Below, piece after piece: positions 5,954-7,973 of a stretch of DNA of 7,973 bases. The position numbers were made by a program, and so were the translations under genes. Source of the DNA: Deltaproteobacteria bacterium. Its GTDB lineage: Bacteria; Desulfobacterota; Desulfobacteria; Desulfobacterales; Desulfatirhabdiaceae. Where the stretch lies: assembly GCA_026388755.1 (NCBI GenBank), contig JAPLJE010000095.1, positions 1 to 7,973 on the forward strand, given 5' to 3'. A model generated the notes under the pieces. That model searched no databases, had not been told where the DNA came from, and worked only from the letters and a program-made list of their open reading frames with translations. Position 1 is the first letter of the stretch. Each line of letters begins with the position of its first letter.

Positions 5954-6686
5954 ATGCAGTTCGTGGCCATCGATGTTGAGACCGCCAATCATGATATGGG
6001 TTCAATTTGTCAGATTGGGATGTGTCTGTCACACACATTTTGATCGAATCTCTATTTCACGAGCATACCTGAAGTATAATCTCAATCCGATTGAAACATT
6101 ATGGTTGGATTCATCACAAGTCGTGCGCCTTACTTGGGATGACCTGTCCTGTAAAGGCTACGGATTAGCAAATGTATGCGAAAAGATAGGTTATAAATTT
6201 AAACATCACGATGCACTAGAAGACGCTAAAGCGGCTGGGTATGTGTTAATTGCAGCGCTGCAGGAATCACAGATAGACATAAATACTTGGAAAAGTCTCA
6301 TCAATGAATCAGTTAATTCTGAGCGACCACTTACAGTTGGTTCTAAAAGATCCTTTTCTTTATCAGGAAAGATTATCCAACGCGATGGTAACCCCGGAGG
6401 AGATCTCTTCGGAGAAGTCATTGTATTTACCGGCGAGCTTGGAATACCCAGAAACGAGGCCGCGGATCTTGCTGCAAGCATCGGATGCCAGGTAGATCAA
6501 GGCGTGACAAAGAGAACGACGATTCTTGTTGTCGGAGACCAAGACGTGACGAAACTATCCGGACACGAAAAAAGTTCAAAGCATCGTAAAGCCGAAAAAC
6601 TTATAATTGAAGGTCAATTAATCCGGATAATTTGGGAAACCGACTTCAAGGCTCTCGTGCAAAGCGTAAAATCTTGTATAGAGTAG
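5954..6686 (+). pseudogene. 3'-5' exonuclease (DnaQ/DEDDh) with C-terminal BRCT domain, broken by internal deletion and frameshift
   Basis: The N-terminal piece (5954-6043) reads MQFVAIDVETANHDMGSICQ and stops at TGA 6041; DVE is exonuclease motif I. The rest lies one frame over, open to TAG 6684. It has CHTHFDR (motif II aspartate, about 6026-6046), RGYGLANVCE-like KGYGLANVCEKIGYKF, and HHDALEDAKAAGYV (motif III His and Asp). A BRCT domain follows from DLFGEVIVFTGELGIP to QLIRIIWETDFKALV. From my memory of this family, roughly 55-65 residues normally separate the SICQIG block from HTHFD; here almost none remain. So an internal deletion with a frame change fell at about 6020-6026. All three catalytic motifs survive but in two frames. 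An open frame from ATG 5973 covers the C-terminal piece, but its first 17 or so residues are out-of-frame nonsense. Intact homologues would act in DNA repair or processing; this copy is probably inactive. Confidence 0.85.
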
Positions 6687-6714
6687 TCCATAAACAATTA
6701 GGTTGCGGTGAGTT

Positions 6715-6744
6715 ATGTACTTCGTGATAGAAGGTGATAAATGA
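6715..6744 (+). other. Nine-codon mini-ORF overlapping the Mrr-type gene start
   Basis: ATG 6715 reads MYFVIEGDK and ends in a TGA that overlaps the next gene's ATG (ATGA at 6741-6744). The next gene's ribosome binding site, AAGGTG at 6731-6736, lies inside it. It could be a translational-coupling leader, or chance. Confidence 0.2.
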
Positions 6745-7874
6745 AGGTGTGCGATATTCCTCCCGAAAAAGAACAACCAATAAAATCTCCATCAGACACA
6801 GATTCTAAATCATCTTTCAAGTGGGTTAAAGGTTTATTTTCAAAGTCCACATATTCTTCATCAGAAGGTGGATCTTTCCAAGACGTTGAATTCGATGAGG
6901 ATAATTCTGAAGCTGAGAACATTGACAATTCAACGTCTACAATCAAAGCACACCTTATTGATGCGATAGTTGCAGGTATCCGTCGCGTCTCTTCGGAACG
7001 AGATCGAGATGAGATTATCCGTTGGTTTCTCAATGCCAGACAGATACTCGCAGGAGATGCCCAAAAGAAAGATATTGCGAAGGATCTTTACCAGTCCGTT
7101 GACACAAAACGCTTTGTGAAACTTCTTGGAAACACCATTATGACGAGTATCAGGGAATACAAGGGTGCAAATCTTCCTCTCTCTCTTAAAGTTGCACTTC
7201 CTGTGACCCTGGTGGGAGCAGGAGTTCTTGGCTTTAAAGGAGTTGGCGTGGCTGCATTTGGGGGCGCAATAGGATTGCCGGTGGTTCTATTATTGTTCCT
7301 TGGGGTAGCAGGGACGACATCAATCATCGAGGCGTTCATCAAGGACCGAAATGTTCGTGACCCTCTGACCAAATTATTATTGATGCTCGTTGCGTTTGAA
7401 ACAGCGCGACGGGTAAAAAAAGAATTTCTTGACGCACTACGCGCAAATGCGACCGTTCCGGAGCGGGCCGAGTGTCCGAACGAGGACAATGCACTGATCG
7501 AACATCTCAGACAAATGGACCCCACTGTTTTTGAACGTCACGTTATGAGCTTTTTTGAAAAGGACGGACATCCTGTCGGTGTCACGCAGAAGTCAAATGA
7601 CTATGGAGTTGATGGATATGTGCTGCACCCTGACGGCGTCATCGTCGTCCAGTGCAAACGATACAGTGCAGATAATACGGTTGGACGTCCATCAATTCAG
7701 CAGTTCAAAGGAGTAATAGAGGAACAGTGCGCTATAAAGGGTTATTTTGTAACAACAAGTCGTTTTACCCAAGAGGCAATAGAAAGCGCTACGAAGTCCA
7801 GCAGGATTATACTCATTGACGGTGAAGAACTCATAAAATGGCACAAAGGCAATCTAAATGAAAACAATCGTTGA
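6741..7874 (+). CDS. Membrane-associated Mrr-type restriction endonuclease (PD-(D/E)XK)
   Basis: A 377-residue protein. Residues 1-65 are hydrophilic and rich in serine and acidic residues; 66-145 are predicted helical. Two hydrophobic segments lie at about 145-165 (LPLSLKVALPVTLVGAGVLG) and 167-191 (GVGVAAFGGAIGLPVVLLLF), a likely membrane hairpin. Residues 257-370 are an Mrr_cat endonuclease domain: MDPTVFERHV with E265, DYGVDGYV with D291, and VVQCKRY with Q304 and K306 as the GxD...QxK active site. After it come VGRPSIQQFKG, GYFVTTSRFTQEA and IILIDGEEL, typical of Mrr-like proteins. Mrr relatives cut DNA, often modified or foreign, and combining the domain with membrane segments recalls phage-defence effectors. 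Target and trigger are unknown. AAGGTG (6731-6736) 4 bases upstream supports the ATG. The frame is intact with all expected catalytic residues, unlike its broken neighbour. Confidence 0.85.
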   Translation: MKVCDIPPEKEQPIKSPSDTDSKSSFKWVKGLFSKSTYSSSEGGSFQDVEFDEDNSEAENIDNSTSTIKAHLIDAIVAGIRRVSSERDRDEIIRWFLNARQILAGDAQKKDIAKDLYQSVDTKRFVKLLGNTIMTSIREYKGANLPLSLKVALPVTLVGAGVLGFKGVGVAAFGGAIGLPVVLLLFLGVAGTTSIIEAFIKDRNVRDPLTKLLLMLVAFETARRVKKEFLDALRANATVPERAECPNEDNALIEHLRQMDPTVFERHVMSFFEKDGHPVGVTQKSNDYGVDGYVLHPDGVIVVQCKRYSADNTVGRPSIQQFKGVIEEQCAIKGYFVTTSRFTQEAIESATKSSRIILIDGEELIKWHKGNLNENNR

Positions 7875-7917
7875 CGGAGTTGTTATCGGTGGAGATAGTA
7901 GAACGATTGCAACCTGA
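7858..7917 (+). other. 19-codon ORF overlapping the end of the Mrr-type gene
   Basis: ATG 7858, inside the last codons of the endonuclease gene, reads MKTIVDGVVIGGDSRTIAT to TGA 7915-7917. No clear Shine-Dalgarno precedes it. It could be a small coupled peptide, the remnant of a downstream gene start, or chance. Confidence 0.2.
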
Positions 7918-7939
7918 CAGTCTTGATAATTAAGTAAAC

Positions 7940-7970
7940 GGGCGGCTTAATCCACGCCCAAAGGACGTGG
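7940..7970 (+). terminator. Possible hairpin/terminator at window end
   Basis: CCACGCCC (7952-7959), AAA, GGACGTGG (7963-7970) form an 8-base stem with one C-A mismatch and a three-base loop, then CTT to the window edge. GGGCG (7940-7944) can pair with CGCCC (7955-7959) instead, so two exclusive folds exist. Whether a T-run follows lies outside the window. It could equally be an end structure of a mobile element. Confidence 0.35.
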
Positions 7971-7973
7971 CTT

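Noticed and set aside
5973..6686. Treating the frame from ATG 5973 as an intact 237-residue gene
   Set aside because: Its first 17 or so residues are the out-of-frame reading of the conserved exonuclease motif I region, so this ATG is not a real start and the gene is broken.
7940..7970. CRISPR repeat or transposon end at the right edge
   Set aside because: Only one hairpin copy is present, with no second repeat, spacer or transposase in the window.

Overview
The window reads as bacterial chromosome with every supported gene on the + strand. The first 4.5 kb has even, moderately GC-rich codon use (a sample line, 2641-2700, is 53% GC). It carries a thioredoxin reductase of the anaerobe type, a 5-oxoprolinase/D-glutamate cyclase pair and a YggL-type ribosome-binding protein. 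This mix suggests a Gram-negative proteobacterium-like anaerobe, perhaps Desulfobacterota. That is inference from gene types, not from a marker gene.

Core half (1-4680). (1) A thioredoxin-fold/thioredoxin reductase fusion, whose 5' end probably lies outside the window. (2) Starting on the base after its stop, a fused PxpB-PxpC (5-oxoprolinase subunits B and C). (3) Overlapping its end by 17 bases, a DUF1445/YcsI-type D-glutamate cyclase. (4) After a 148-base gap with promoter-like elements and a very good ribosome binding site, a yggL homologue. (5) About 170 bases on, a strong intrinsic terminator. Genes 2 and 3 make biochemical sense together: D-glutamate can be cyclised to 5-oxoproline, and 5-oxoprolinase opens 5-oxoproline to glutamate. 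The PxpB-PxpC fusion appears to have been made by a 23-base tandem duplication. It shifted the reading frame and erased the ancestral overlapping stop/start, whose remains are still readable.

Accessory half (about 4785-7973). From about 4785 the DNA becomes much more AT-rich (sample lines 25-37% GC) and gene integrity drops. It holds an unrecognised gene with an in-frame TAG followed by 33 more protein-like codons, a degenerate stretch with a 47-codon helical ORF, and an unrecognised 123-residue protein with a lysine-rich linker. These are followed by a DnaQ-type 3'-5' exonuclease/BRCT gene broken by an internal deletion and frameshift, and an intact 377-residue protein joining two predicted membrane segments to an Mrr-type restriction endonuclease domain. 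This looks like a decaying horizontally acquired DNA-processing or defence island. The last three genes are tightly packed and are the best candidate for an undescribed system, though the exonuclease is not intact here.

No tRNA, rRNA, CRISPR array, insertion sequence or integrase was seen.
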